Of a stretch of DNA of 64,000 bases, positions 14,101 to 27,711 are shown one piece after another (position 1 is the stretch's first letter; every line of letters begins with the position of its first letter). Below the pieces are notes generated by a model that made no database searches, was not told the DNA's origin, and saw only the letters and a program-made list of their open reading frames with translations. Source of the stretch: Edolisoma coerulescens (Eukaryota > Chordata > Aves > Passeriformes > Campephagidae); contig VWZW01004108.1 in NCBI GenBank assembly GCA_013397115.1, positions 806,001 to 870,000 on the forward strand, in the 5' to 3' direction. Made by a program: the position numbers and the translations under genes.

Positions 14101-14977
14101 AGTTTATTTGTTCATTTCCTGGATTTGCTAAGGTACTGGTGTTGCAATGTTTTGAACACCTACCAACTTCCTCGACGCTATATTTAAGCAAGAGACTTAG
14201 TTAGGATTGTCACTTTAAAGAACAAAAGACCTTTGTACTTTACAAGATCTTACAAGACTCCTGGTACTTCACTTGACAAAAAAAAGTTTCACAAGTGCTA
14301 CAGGGAAATCGTGCTTAGATCTCTGTAGTTTTAGGTGTTAAACAAGAAGGTTTCACAGAAAGTCACGCACATAGATGTGTTGTTGAGGCATGGCTTTTCA
14401 AACGTAGGGTGTCAGTAAGAAAGAAGTGCCTGGGCTATAGAACTGACCTTGGAGATCAATTGAAATAAAAGTGTTTAAGAATAATAAATGTGTTAGGAAT
14501 TAAAGGCAAAGCAACTTTTTAAAAGTCCTAATTAAGCTGAGGGAAATCAAAATAGAAATACTTCTGTGTTCTGTCAGAGATAGCTCACTGGCCATCATGG
14601 TATTGAATGTAGTAATACCTGGAAATGGTTCTGGTGAGCCTTGGAATTCTTGGTCCAGTTCTGTACGAGTGCTCATCCTTAAATTTATTTAGAGGAATTG
14701 AGTGGTGTAATTGAATTACTAGGCAACAGTATCTGTTACATAAAACTTGGTGTAGTGATAGCTTAAATTTTTTGTTTGGCTGGTTTTGGCTTTCTGGGTT
14801 TTTTTTAATATTCCTGTAACTGCAGAAATAAAATTGAAATTAATTCTCTTTTCTCTTAGTCTACTGATTTTTTTTTTTCCTTCCTCCAACTATTCAGCAT
14901 TTTCCAGTAACAAGTTCACTGTTTGCTTGCTTTTTTTTAAAAACGATGCTTGCTCTGTCATGCTCATTCAATGACCC
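11191..14977. other. AT-rich noncoding DNA
   Basis: I saw no recognisable coding frame, repeat family or RNA gene. The short open frames show no domain. Confidence 0.6.
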
Positions 14978-15117
14978 ATTCCCTAAAATGGGAATGGATC
15001 AGCTAATATGGATCAGCTGAAGCCACTGGTGATTGTTTCCCCTATCAATTCCCTAAAATGAGAATGGATCAGCTGATAGAGATCAGCTGAAGCCACTGGT
15101 GATTTTTTCCCCTATCA
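14978..15117. repeat. 70-bp tandem duplication, two copies (about 93% identical)
   Basis: Copies at 14978-15047 and 15048-15117 begin ATTCCCTAAAATG and end TTTCCCCTATCA. They differ at five of 70 positions by my count. Each unit contains two GATCAGCT boxes. In copy 1 the flanks CCATTCCC and GGGAATGG can pair as an 8-bp stem (14976-14997); a point change weakens this in copy 2. Confidence 0.92.
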
Positions 15118-17865
15118 AGTGCTCCAGCTGGGATGTCACCCTGCAACCAGATTCTGCTGTTCTCAGAAAAGCCCCCATGGAAGAGTTCATGAACCAGAGC
15201 CACGTCATTTCCATCCTTGGTTTTCTGGCAGCAGTGTCACCACATGTAATTCAAGCTTGACTGTTGTAAGAATTACGTGTAGGAGTAGGAGCAAGAGTTT
15301 TTTATTTAACTATGATTAGGTCGTCAATCCTGATGAAAACAGCTGAAAGTCTGCTTAATAATGAGTTTGGAAATTGTTGGAGCTGAAATGAGGAACAGGC
15401 CTTTTGTTGATGATTTTGGTATCAAATTTCCTGGTAGTGTTTATAGTTTAGACTACAGATTTGAGTTCCTTGTAATTTTATAAGGATACGATGTAAAAAT
15501 ATAAGTAGATTCTATGTGTGCAAGGAATTTCTGTGTTTTTTCTAAGAGGTAAAAATTTCCATAGTTTAAAACTTTTCTACTTGCAGTATTTTTGAAGCCA
15601 GAAGATTTACATGTGTTTATAAAAACCACCAACAAATACCACCATTCGAGAGCCAGGTGCTTAATAAGTGATCGTGTCAGAAATTGTGCTCTGGGAGTAT
15701 CTGCAGACTGGTCCTTGTGTGAAGAGGATCACACTGTGCAGCTACAGTGATTTGGGGTGGGGTTGCGGGGTTGTTTTTCATTTGATTTGCTTGTGGTTTT
15801 TTGTTGTGGTTGGTTGGTTAGCTGGGTTTTTTTATTTGTTTTATCTTGAACAATGCACTTTCGTTCCTTAATTTCACAGACTGCTGTAGATGCACATGAA
15901 GCTGTATTTCATTCCTGCTTCAGAGGAATTAGTGCAGACATTTCTCATGTCTTTTTACCATTATGGTAATGGAGATCCTATCCTTACTTTACAGTGAATT
16001 CCTAAAAAGTCTTAAACTGGTCTTTGTATACAGAGATTTCTTTAACTACAGAACAAGAAATGACTATTTCTTTTTGTTTTGAATGTTTGGTACTTTCCAT
16101 TTTCAGTGTAATGTAATAGCAGAAAATCAGACATAAGCTTTTAAGAGAACAATGATCTTCACAAGGTTTATGTATGTTTCCAGCCTGTCTCTGGTGCACA
16201 TCTGCAGTTACAACAGAGTGCTGCTAAAATGGTAGCATTTAAGGAAGGTATCCTTAGGCTACACAACCTTTCTTCTTAGAGCAGTTGTATTATTATGAGT
16301 CATCTTTAATAACAGTTGACATAAACCTTGTCACATAACAAATTGCTGAACCTTAGAACTCCTCTACACCTAAAAGCACTGAAATGCATATGTAGAATTG
16401 CCTCCAGATCAGCAGTGATGCCAAATGTTTTCTAGGGGAGCTTATTTAGGTGGCTACTTGCAATATGAGTTATGTGTGTAAGTAATGATTTCCATGGTCT
16501 TCTTTCGTCTCTGAACTTTCTTAATTTTAAAAATATACTAAATACTCTGTGAAGCTGTATGGCACAATTTTCTTCAGCAATGATATTTGTCATTTAGCAT
16601 CGGGTTCACAAATCCTCCCTTGCTGACTTGTTCTCTTGTGCAGATCAGCACTGGCTTACTTCATTAATGTCACAGCTGCATTTTTCTGCTTCCCCTAGCA
16701 TCTTGTGCATATAAAACAAAGCACAGTTGAGATACCTGTGCTGGGAATGTCTCTCTCCTTTCATTACCAACCTGCCCATAAGTGAAGACAGACCAGAAAT
16801 GCAGGTTGCTTCACAGAATGGGGAAGAAACATGGGGTCTGTTTCAAGGCATTGTCATTCTGCCCAGGGTCACAGTGTGGCACACAGCGAGTGAGTGTGGG
16901 TGGCATATTTCTTCCTGACCTTTTACATGATCATGTTGTGGGGCAAAATGCAGCAGCCAATAACCAAATTCTGCTGGCAGAGCGTCCTTGCAGCTTTGAG
17001 TGTTTTCGCTTGTTTCCAAATTTGCAAACTAGGATATGAAATGGGAGATGAGAGTTAACATCCCTCCTCAAGTGAAAGCAAGTTTTTGAAAAAAAATGAA
17101 ATCACTGGAAGGTGCCCATTTCATAACCTCAGCATGGATGTATTTGGTATGGGAGAATATAGAAAAGGATATCCACTGAACCAAACATAATGCAATTCAG
17201 GCATAGGTTAAAGAAAGGTCATTTTCTTGCCTTGTTGGCTGGAAAGAGACAGCAGAGCTCTAACATATAATTGTGTTCTGTGACAGTAAAAGGAGTCTTT
17301 TGGTGCTTTGGGAAAGGAAAGTGACAATTTCCTTGCTCATGAAACACAGCTTCATGTTAAACGGACACTACAGTGCTCCCAATGTAAATAGAATTAGCAT
17401 GGGCAGAATTTTCATCCACAAGGATAATGATTCTATTTTTTTTAAATGCAGCTAGTAGAGATAGATATGTGTGCATGTATGTGTACACATATATAAAAGC
17501 AACAGACAAGAGTCACATTTCAGTTTCATCCTTCTCTCTCTCCTTGCTGTGATTTCTCAGCTGAAGGAAGGGAGCTGAGCTAAAAGGAGCATTGTAAAAG
17601 TGCTAAGGAGACTGTGTTCTTGCCAAGTAGGGTGGTCATAGTGATAGTAATGTATTAGGTATATAAGAGCTCAAGTAGCTGAAAATTTTGAGTACTTATT
17701 TGAAAAACCGAAGTGTGGCATGGTCTAATTTTTCCTATTTTATATACCCATGGTGTGGCTGTAGTCATGCCATTCTCACCTGGCAGTCCCTGGGGTTCAG
17801 AGACATTGATTTCTTTGTGAAGGTTCACCTGCCTGCCAACACTCAAAACAGAAGAGTGGGACTGC
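15118..17865. other. Noncoding DNA with G/T-rich and (TG/CA) patches
   Basis: A G/T-rich patch lies at about 15750-15845. A TG/CA-rich patch at 17464-17490 includes the perfect 12-bp palindrome ATGTGTACACAT (17479-17490). No gene was recognised. Confidence 0.55.
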
Positions 17866-19190
17866 TTGCTTTTTACACACCTCCATTTAATTTCTTGCTT
17901 AGTGGGAAGAAGCAGTTGCAGCAAAGTGCCATTTACTTTTGAACTGGAATTGGTTATTGGAGAATACCAGTTTCCAACAAAAAAAAAAAGTCTGCTTCAG
18001 TCCCTCTTTAAAAGGATATTGGAGACAGTGCAGCCTAAACTAGGAGAAAGGGCAGTATCTGTACCAGAAGCACTTGAAAGACGTGGGCAGAGAGCTCTAC
18101 CAACAGTAGAAAAAAAAGGTAAAAATTAGTATTTCAGAGACTGATGGTAAGAACAGGAGGATGATTTCAACTGCAATTTACCATGTTAGAATTGTTTAAA
18201 TGTAGAATCATTGCCCCCCTGATAGTGTGTTTCTGCAGAAGACACTATTTCCCTACTTTTTGGGAAAACAGCTCACAAAGATGTAGTCAAGAAGCTACTT
18301 GTAATGAGAGTGCAAAAACTGGCTGTGATGCTAATAGGCAGAATATGTGAAAATGTGAATAATGCTTAAACAATAGGTACTCTTTCCTGTTCTAAAGTCT
18401 AAAAGAAGGCCTGAGCATAAAAGGCAGTAGTCTTCCACAAACACACTAGAGGCATGTTTGTATGCTTTTAGTCTATTACATTCCCAGATGTAGCTGAGCC
18501 TTTGGGAATACAGCTGGGAAATATTCCCATTCTTCAGTGCCAGCACTACCTGCATTTTCTTTGTCGAGTACTAAAGAAAATGGTATCATCAATTTGCAAA
18601 AACTGTGAAGTTTTGGATGGACAACTTAAAATAATCTCTGCCAAGAAGACTTCACAGACTGGTGAAAATGGATGGATCACTAATATACTTCCAGTTTGCA
18701 CTACAGAAGACTCATGGTACTTGCAGGAGAAATTTCTAGCAAACATTCATTACAAAGGATTCTCTATTGAAACGAGAACAAAGGTTCCACTAAAAAGATC
18801 TCTAAGGATTCAAATGTACCTTTTCATAGGTGACATGCTGATACAAGCCAGTTCTCGAGGGGTTGCATCAAGGCATAAATCAGCAGTAATTTCAACCCTG
18901 CAAGATCATAGCACTATCATGAACAGAAAGAAAATCAATCTGACACCAGCTCAAATAATAGCGGTTCTGGGAGTCACAGTATATAGTACAAGTCCACTGG
19001 GAGGGTCTGCTTGTCAGAACAATGGCACTTGAAGACACTGAATACTTTGACAGACATCAAAGCAAGAAGAAAAGGAACAGAAAGATCACTTCTCAGGCAT
19101 GATGGTGTCAGTCACACAAATAGCAACCTGAGTGATGCTTCAGATGAAGGTGAAGCAGATGTTGGTCCTGTGGTCAGGCAGTAGTCAGGT
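17866..19190 (+). pseudogene. Decayed coding-like stretch, parent gene not recognised
   Basis: Several coding-like pieces lie on the + strand in changing frames. One piece at 17866-18129 contains SLLQSLFKRILETVQPK and is followed by a GGTAAAAATT donor-like end at 18118. The region about 18150-19187, read in the frame of position 18543, is rich in Ser, Asn, Gln and acidic residues and is broken by many stops. It ends with an uninterrupted run from about 18996 that includes RHDGVSHTNSNLSDASDEGE. A second frame is open from a stop at 18469 to 19032 (first ATG at 18580, 151 codons), with no domain I know. Mixed frames and scattered stops suggest an old retrocopy or decayed exon. I could not identify the parent, and chance composition is possible. 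Confidence 0.3.
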
Positions 19191-20560
19191 CTTCTTGCAA
19201 AAAGTACTTCAAATACTTGAAAAGCTTTTCAAGTTTTAACTTAGTGGGTGATGTCAAAACTGCATAATATTTGATGGTATTTCTTCCCAGAGTTAGAAGA
19301 GCAGAAGTTAAGAAAACTATTTAGGAAAAGGCTGAAAAGTTCACTTTCTATGTGCAGTAAATAATGGTGGTTTCATAAAAGTTCTGAGCACTGCTGTGAT
19401 AACTTAATTGAGAATCTGAATACTTGCAAGACATTAAGCTATAGATCCTATGCCTACTGTAAGTGCACCAAAGTTGTGAGCCTCTGCTGGAAATAAAACA
19501 AGTTGCTGCATCAGTGCTGCTTCTAGAAATCCTAAAATGTAACAAAAATAAATTACCCCAAAAAGGTCATCAATCTAAATATGAACAAGCCACGTGAAAT
19601 CTGAGAAGTGGATAATACTAAAGAGATGCTGATAGTATTTAGGATAATGTGTTCCATTAGCAAACTTCAACTGAATGTGGGGAGCTGGTTTTGAAGCAAA
19701 AGCATTTCATTTCAGAGATTTTTAGTAGGCGGGTTTTTTGATATTGCAAAGGGAAATAAAAATTGCTAAGTCCCCCTGAGATCTACCACAACTCCTAATG
19801 CCGGGGGGCAGGGGTTGGAATCCACCAGGAAAATTGTGACTTTGTTTACTGTGATGTCAACTGATAAAATCTTTTGTCTCATCAAATGTGATGATAATTA
19901 GACTTGTTCATATGCTTTGATAGTCCATAAATACTCTGGTGAATGTCTAGTTTGCTTAAAGAAGACTTCCATTATTCTAATTAAAAACAGGGAAAGTGAA
20001 CATGAAGAAAAAATTGTCAGCTGAATGTTTTTAAACACCATTGCCAAGGCATCCTGGTATCAGTGACAATCTAATACTTGAACTGTAGTTTAGATGTTCC
20101 ACGGTATCCATGTGTTGTAAATTATTCTCAGCTAAGCTTATTGTGATACAGAATTTAAATTGGTGTCTCAAAAAATTAATAGCATCTACACAGAACATGT
20201 AATTTTCAATTTTTGTAATCTCTGGGCAGCTAAACCCGATTTTAACAATTACTTTTTTGCTAATTAAGCCTTACTGGGTCTTCTTAATTAAGCACACAGT
20301 TGGAAAAGAGACACAGCAATAATTATCTCAATTTGATGGCTATGCCAATTTGCATTATCAAAAAATAAGCAAAGCACGATTCAATTTTCTTGTCACATGC
20401 AAATGATACTACTTGCCAAGTGCCGGTGTATTTTAAAACAGTGTACCTTCCAAAGTTACTCCTAGATGAAACAAAGAATCCGTTTTTCCTACCTGCATAT
20501 GCACAAGTGCATGTACGCCTCAGTATTGTATGATATTGTTAGATAAATTAGAGCATGTAG

Positions 20561-20580
20561 ATATATATACACACACATAC
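20561..20580. repeat. (AT)n(AC)n compound microsatellite
   Basis: ATATATAT followed by ACACACAC; a short simple repeat. Confidence 0.7.
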
Positions 20581-23500
20581 AGATATAGATGTAAATATTT
20601 TGATAGTATTTGCCTCTTTAGTTCAGAAGAGCACCAACATTCAACTGTATTTTCATAGAACTCAACTACTAAGTGGAGTATTCTAATTTTATGTCTTTAC
20701 AATGCAAAAATATGCTCTTGTCAACAGAGCAGTAATCACAACAGTGGAGAACAACCTGAGCTTCCACTGGAAAGCATTTTAACACTTCATGTGGATGTGT
20801 TTAGTATAAGGAAGTGCCTGGGATATGTTGGGAATGTCCTGTACAGCACAAGGAAGCTTAGTTGTCCCAGGCATTCTTGAATGTGAGGGGCAACATTCGT
20901 TTTCTTCAGTTCTATTATCTTCTTAAAATGTCTTTTACTAAGAAATTAACAGCTTTGACCACACATCCTCCTTGGGGTAAAAAAATAGTTCTGGGAGATC
21001 GATATTGGGATATCTGTTCATGTAGCCTCAAACTACACCCTCATATAGGCCAGACTTCCTTTATCTCTTTCCCTGTATTGTCCCTGCCATACAGTTAGGA
21101 ATTAAGTTGAAAAGGCAGTAGATAACTTCACCATGTGTTAGGGACCAAATCTGTAGATATCAAGCACTTGGCTAGTTTTACTTAAGCCAAGACTTTCTCA
21201 TGTTCTTTAGGATTCCTAGTTGAAGTGTTGAGATGGTGGCAGACTGTTCAGAGTGTTTCCGTGTTTTTTAATGAAAAAATGTTCACACTGAGTTATTCTG
21301 CAAAATAATCAGGAACTGTATTTCCTAAAGTACAGCTGTTCAGAAAGACTTTGTGTTCAGGAGATATTCTGAACCTGTCCAGGATATATCACCCTGAATC
21401 CTGAGTGTACTTTGTCCCACAGCAGTAGAACTTGAGCTTTTGTCCTTGAATCTCAGTAACCTCAAATGATGAGTTTCCAAAAGAAAACATTAGGGACTTG
21501 TGTGTTTCTTACAGTCAGTGGCAATTCTCCAAGTAAAGTGAAGGGCACGTGCTGGCCAAGAATTCTGCATCACAGTTGAGTAGCTGACATAACGTATGTT
21601 TTTAAGATCACTTTCAGTCTTGCCATATGCCACAAAATACTGCAACAACCTGACTTTCTTTCCAATTTTATTCTGCAGTGTTTTCTCTCTGAAACTTCAG
21701 ATATAATGGACAACACTTTGAATTACTTTGTTAGCTAGAATTAAATTAGACTTTGACTAATTTTAAATGAAGATCATTAAATGTGAAAATGAACCTTATT
21801 CCGCTTGCATCTATCACAGTGACATGTAAATGTATGAGCCAGTTCAATCCATCCAAAAGTTAAAGGAGCACATTCTCTAGGGAGTGTGTTACACCCATAG
21901 CATGGCCCTGAAAACTCTGGTTTGCATCTACATATCTGATTTAGAAAGATATGTGAAAAAACGTATTCTAAGATTGTCATCTTTTATCTGTGCATCTGTT
22001 CTTGTTAAGAAGTGCTATGTAGTCCACCTGCAGGAATAACACAATGTCTCAAAATTTCACAATCTCACTCATTCCCTGATAAATACTGGACATGTTGTAC
22101 CTACTGATCCATACATCCTTATGTCATTTTCAAACATCTTTTGTTGTGTTAATGCTTTATGATCCACAGAAAATGTTCATATGAATTTTGGTGAGGTTTT
22201 TTTTTAATTCTGTTTCTTCAGTCCATCTCTAGGGATTGCATTCTGCTGCTGTGTCTTGATTTTTAGTATGAGATTTTTCCTTCCATTGAAAAGTATTATC
22301 TGCTTCCATTCTCCAGACTTAGGCAGATTTCCATATTTCTTCATAATATGAAATTCTGTGTATCACATAGAAACATAATTTTTTCCTGCTCTAATGCTGC
22401 TCAGTTCTTTTAGCTGGTATCTTCCTTGCTGTGTTCTGTAAGACAGAACTTAAAGGGACTTCCTTTGTTTATAATCTCTAGACAAATATTTGAGGGATAT
22501 ATTTTTTGAAGGTATGTACAAGGTCAGAATGTTTTTACTTCTTTTTCTTGGTATTGCATTTCTCAAAGGTTTAAATCAAGAGTGTTTGCTCTGTTTTGCC
22601 TTTCATATTTTACAGTTTTGTATTTCAGAAAGACCTGCAGAATAAAGGTGCTGTTCTTTTTGCCTTCAGCAGTCCAGAGCTGATATTGCTGCTTAGCAGT
22701 TCATTTTCAGAAACTACTGGGCTGAAAAGGCAATAAGCAAATGGTAGCTTTCAGATAAGGGTATGTGTTGAAAGAAAAGAAATATAGGGGAGAAGGAGCA
22801 CAGTACCCTGGTTATATTTTAGCATTATAACTGCAATTACATTTTAATTCTAAATAGTCTGGAATATCTGAGTGTTAAACATAATGATTAGCTGAGGCCA
22901 ACAAAGGTTACACTTTTTCATGTTTTTGATCTTGTACGCTTCTGGAGGACCCTGTTCAGCTACATGATACTCATTAGCAACCATAACCTGACCTCTCTAA
23001 ATAATTCTAGACTTACTGGAAATCAACTGGGTATGCCACTGGTGATTTGATGGGGCTGATGGTGGGTAATCACTATGGAAATTTGTTCATTGAATGGGCA
23101 CCCCATCAAAGCATCTATTAAGAATTTATAAAAAGCACTGTTAAAGAAACTTGATCTCTGTGGCACTGCTGTATTGGAGTGCAGAGCCTCTGTGCAGTGT
23201 AAATGCATACAGTGAGTTTTGCTGTAAAATACCAATTGATGTGCACTGCACACAGCCTCGGCACAGCCCTTCTCATAACCAGTTACCCTGACCTTACTGA
23301 GCTCCTGAGCAAGAAGGCTGATCTGAGCAGAACAGGGAAGTAGGGTGGCTGAGGGGAGAGGATCTTGATGTAAGTGAAAGGTGAAAATAGTTTCTAATAA
23401 CATGTACAATGTGCACTTAGAAGATTGCATAAATCATACATAAAAATCTATGTCTGTATTAATTCTATTACTTCAAGGGTGGTATTTTCCTATCCAATAG

Positions 23501-23652
23501 AACTTTCTGACTTCTTTGCATTTGCAAAAGTATTTTATTGTGAATTTAAGTTACTAATTGTTCATTCTTCTACAAAATTGACTGTAAGATGCATATGATA
23601 TCTGTTTTAAAATATGGTTCAGAATTACCTGCTATTCAGTGCCTAAAGATAT

Positions 23653-23676
23653 ATTTCACATACTTATATGTGAAAT
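23653..23676. repeat. Perfect 10-bp inverted repeat with 4-nt loop
   Basis: ATTTCACATA, loop CTTA, TATGTGAAAT. AT-rich arms make it a weak hairpin; no function is implied. Confidence 0.8.
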
Positions 23677-26379
23677 GTGTATAATAAACACGTAATATTT
23701 CTCTATTGTATTTTTATTACATATTTTGTGAAACCTTTCAATAACAGAACAGTGATGGAAAGGGCAAAAATGTGCTACTTTTGAGGAGGAGAGCATTAAG
23801 ACACTTATAGAAAGGTCACTTACAGGAACTGTAAGCTTTTATGAGACTTTATAATTTTGCTGACAAGGTCAACTTGATATTGATTGTCTGGGTGTTTTGT
23901 TTAGTTACTTGAGGGCCAGTTATTTGAAGAAACCTGTGTAAACATCCAGGCGATATTCTTTATACTCCTGCCCTATTTCAGCATTTTGAGTTGCTTACTG
24001 TGTTGTATTTTTCCAAACAAAATATGAAATAAGGTTAAAGTATTTGGCTGCCAGTGTTTAAATTCAGGTTATTGTACCATACCATCATTTGTTAAATTTA
24101 ACTGAATCTCTTACTGTAGAAAAGCTTGAAGATTTGATCTGTTTTAAATCATGTGTTTCTGATGCATAAAAGTGTTTTTTGATGAAGAATTTTATGAAGT
24201 ATTTTTCCAGATCTTGGAAATTATTTATCACCTGCTCTTGTGTCAGACCCAGGTGACTGTGAGTTTATGAAACACTAATGCCCTAAGTGAAAATAAAGGA
24301 AGTACAAGCTTGGTCCCTGTGTGAAAGGAAGCTGAAGTTTCCTGTGACATTCCAGGCTCTGGTGCTGTATCTTTAGTCCTTGTGTGAGCCTTTGGCACTG
24401 CTGAGTTTTCCACTGGCTGTGGTAAAATGGGGTTGGTGTGGGGAGGGAAGAGTTGGGTAGATGAGTTGGGATGGGTCTGCCTTACATCTGTGTCCATATC
24501 CTTCCACCACAGAGGGTATAAAACTTCATGCTGAGTCTTCCTGGTCTGTGCAGAGTGCACTGAAGATGATGGGGATTCCATCCTGGTGCTGATATGGCTT
24601 GGTGGTCAGAACTGCAGTAGGAAAAGTTGAGCTGTGGCTTCACACTCGTGTGCCAGGGCTTTGCACCCCTGCTCCTGCAAACATGGGTGGCAGTGGCAGC
24701 AGTAGCGTCCCTGAGCAGGGGCGATGGGGTGCTGTGATATTTTTTAATCATCCTTGTCCTTATATAACAAGGAATAATAAAATTACAGCTTTTAAAGGTA
24801 TAATTCCTTAATTTTGAAATGAAAAAATACACATTCTTTACATGAGAAGTAGCACATTTGAAAGTACCACAGTGAAAGAGAAGACACGGAATATGTAGTT
24901 AGTATTAATTGCTTACGTTAAATGATTTCATCTGTCTGCTGCCTTGGTTAACATCATTGAATGTATTCCTGCTACAAACTGTCCTCACAAACTTAAGACT
25001 TTGGTTATTAAACCTTTTTTTTTAAAGAATACAAATAAGTCTCCCTTAAGGAGTTGTTTACTGCAACTTAAGTTTTATGGATCTCTGTGCATCCTAATAA
25101 TTTTTCATTACTTTAAAAAAAAAATCACTTGAAACCTCCCACAAAATAGATGCACAGCATCTTTTAGGGGGAAATTCTGTGTTTTGGTTGGGGGGGTGGT
25201 ATTTGCTTGTTTCAGTAATGAGCTAAATTTGTCAGATTCGTGGTTTTGCACTTTTGAAAGCAGGATGCACTGCCTGTGTCCGAGGCTGCTTGCACTTGTT
25301 TCCTTTGTGGCAAAATTTGTTTCTTCTCTACTGCATCTTCTTAATAGAGGCCCTTAATTTCTCCTTGTTTTCCTCTGGCTTCTGTAGCTTTGTCTCCATT
25401 TATTCTGTCAGACAGAATATATTGGAAGGCTTTTTCCTGTCAGTAACCATCTCTACAGAATCGTCAGTTCATCTTTTAAGCCAACTCTCTGCTTGTAAGT
25501 CACAGCCCCTTTGCGTTCTTCTGTCACTGTTAAAGCAACTCACAGAATAAATACTGAGCTTAGGCAATAATAGGCAGTCTTGGCAAATAACAGTAAATTA
25601 TTTAAGCAAATAGCTTTGGAGCAGCAAGTATTACTTAGTAGTGACTTGTCTACAGAAGCATCTTATCACTGACTGGATACAGTGCTATCAGCCCAAAGCA
25701 CAGTCCCTGTTCAGGGCTGCAGCCCCATGGCACGCTACCAGCTGGTCTTGCTCTCTGGTAGCTCCTTGGTTCGTCTTTTTGGTTCTGTCCCTCTCTTGAA
25801 GAGTTTTTTATTGTCTTAGGTGCTTTCAAGCCCATTTTGTTGAGTAGGAGATATGAGTTGGTTTTTGTTTGGGTCTGTTTGGGTTTTTTTTGATACTAGA
25901 GCTCTTTATCCAGGTGCCATTAGTTTTTGAAGAGCTATTCCATGTCAGGTTAAAGGGCTGGACATAACTCCTTGAGATGTAGTGTTTCAAGCAAAGACAT
26001 GCCTTTAACCTCTTTCTCCAGATAACCTCCTGAAACCTGGAGAAAGCAAAGAAAGCAAGGCATGCACTCCACAGTGTTACTTCTGCTGTAAGGGCGTCTC
26101 ACTTCTTCCCTCCAGGGGTTCTGAGGGTCTGGGTTTTGTTTTTCTGTTACAATGTTAGAAGCCTTGTTCCCTCTTCCCATCACGTGTGGTGTTTCCCACC
26201 CCTGCTCAAGAAAGTGATCCTTTCAAAAGTATTGGGAGGACAGACAAGCAGGAGAGGAAGTTTTGCTGTTCAGGAGCACCGTGGCGGTACCACCAGTTGT
26301 GTCTCAAACATTCAGACAGTGTCAGAAGTTCATCTCTTTAGCCCTCTCGGAAGTGCTTTCTGTGGGGTTTCTATGTTTA

Positions 26380-26427
26380 CCTTTTGTGTGTTTTCACCTT
26401 TTCTGTGTTTTCACTTTTTGTGTTTTG
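26380..26427. repeat. Degenerate 17-bp tandem repeat
   Basis: Units of the type CCTTTTGTGTGTTTTCA occur about three times, the last one shortened. The three tandem units explain the long overlapping open frames here. Confidence 0.65.
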
Positions 26428-27649
26428 CTTTTGGAGATTCTGTTTTTATGCTCGCAGCTGGCAATATGTGGGGTTAAAAGTCCTTTTTTAAGAAGGGAAA
26501 CGGGCTGATATCAAACTGAGTATTTAACTTATTTCCATCTACTGCTGACCTTAAAATCATTAAGAAGCTGTGAGAAATTGCTTTCTAATTAAGCAAAATC
26601 TCTTTGAACTTGCATGGGGGTTTTTTTGTCTTCTAGCAATAATGTTTACAGGCACCTTTTTTGTTACATTTGTTTTTCTAGGTTAGCAATATCTGCTAAT
26701 CTAAAAAGAAAACAACAAAAATGACCGAACCAAACAGAGCTCCCTGTTTGCGAGCGGTGCCGCTGTAAAAGCAGTGCTATAATCCCTGTTATTTCATCCC
26801 AGAGTTTGTCTTAAAATTGGTGATGGAAATAGCTTAATGAAGGCAAAGATACAGGACAAGTGCACCAGTTGCACATGCAGCTGCAATGCACTTGACTTTA
26901 AGGATATTGGATTTGAACGTCGTTACACAAGTGCATACACAAAACTCAAGCTGCAGTTTGAAAGCTTCCACTGAGGATTTGTATAGCCCCCGTGTGGGCA
27001 GGAGTTCAGATGGGAGATGGAGGGGAAGAAAAAGGGTTGTACTGCAGGGTAGAAGCTTCTTCCTGTTGAAATGTCCTCAAAATCTAAAAGAAAATGTCCT
27101 TTTCTGAAGCATTGCATGCTCTTCTAGAGTAACAATGTGGTATATTTTTATTTTTAAAAAGTTTGGTGGTTTTCTAATGTCTGAAGCCTCTTATTCTTGA
27201 TTAGATGTAATGTAATTTGCAGGAGAATACTTAAAAAGAGTGAACTTTCTGCTTTCTAGGCTTCATATTTTAAAAGACATAAAATTTTATTTTCACTTAA
27301 GATGAATATGCATCCCTTTAGAGAAATATTAATTGTTCCATCTTAGCTTTGATACCAAATATAAGTTGTTGTATCATATTTTATACATAAGATACAGTTA
27401 TTGCTTGGTCTAATAGGACAGTGCTTAAGATTTGGTTTTAATTTTTTCCTTCAAGTAGCTGTTATTTTAATTCTATTTTTAAAAAACCGAAACAGTAAAA
27501 TATGACATGTTCAGTTTCTGTCCTGGATTATAGTGATATAAATGGAATTTAATTGGTTTATATAAATAAAAAATTAAATTGGACCTTTGTGACCTAAAAA
27601 GTATATATATTATGTCTGAAATGAATTATTGTTGTTGGTTTTTTTCCAG

Positions 27650-27711
27650 GACTGTTTCCTTAAGGCATTCCAGTTGCTTGTTTTCATGACTTTGAGCCTA
27701 TTTAATCAGAG
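27650..27711 (+). other. TENM1: TENM1 5' UTR segment and 3' splice site
   Basis: A T-rich tract ending TTTTTTTCCAG (AG at 27648-27649) is a strong 3' splice site, so the start-codon exon is an internal exon and at least one untranslated exon lies upstream. The 62 nt before the start contain a TAA at 27661-27663 in frame with the main ATG, which excludes an N-terminal extension within this exon. They also contain an upstream ATG at 27686 in another frame. The exon boundary is inferred from the splice consensus; no transcript evidence was available. Confidence 0.8.

Larger units (their letters stand above)
19191..27649. other. AT-rich noncoding DNA up to the first TENM1 coding exon
   Basis: No gene was recognised. 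Noted items are an (AT)/(AC) run at 20561-20580, a 10-bp hairpin at 23653-23676 and a degenerate 17-bp tandem repeat at 26380-26427. Two longer minus-strand frames (23023-23430 and 24243-24581) have no recognisable domain and are treated as chance. Confidence 0.6.

Noticed and set aside
23023..23430. 135-codon minus-strand open frame
   Set aside because: No recognisable domain, no coding context and no splice or promoter signals; treated as chance.
24243..24581. 112-codon minus-strand open frame rich in Ser, Thr and Pro
   Set aside because: Low-complexity composition without any known domain; probably chance in a GC-richer patch.
27160..27649. TATA-like and AT-rich motifs just upstream of the first coding exon as a promoter
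   Set aside because: The exon begins with a clear 3' splice site, and AT-rich motifs are ubiquitous here.
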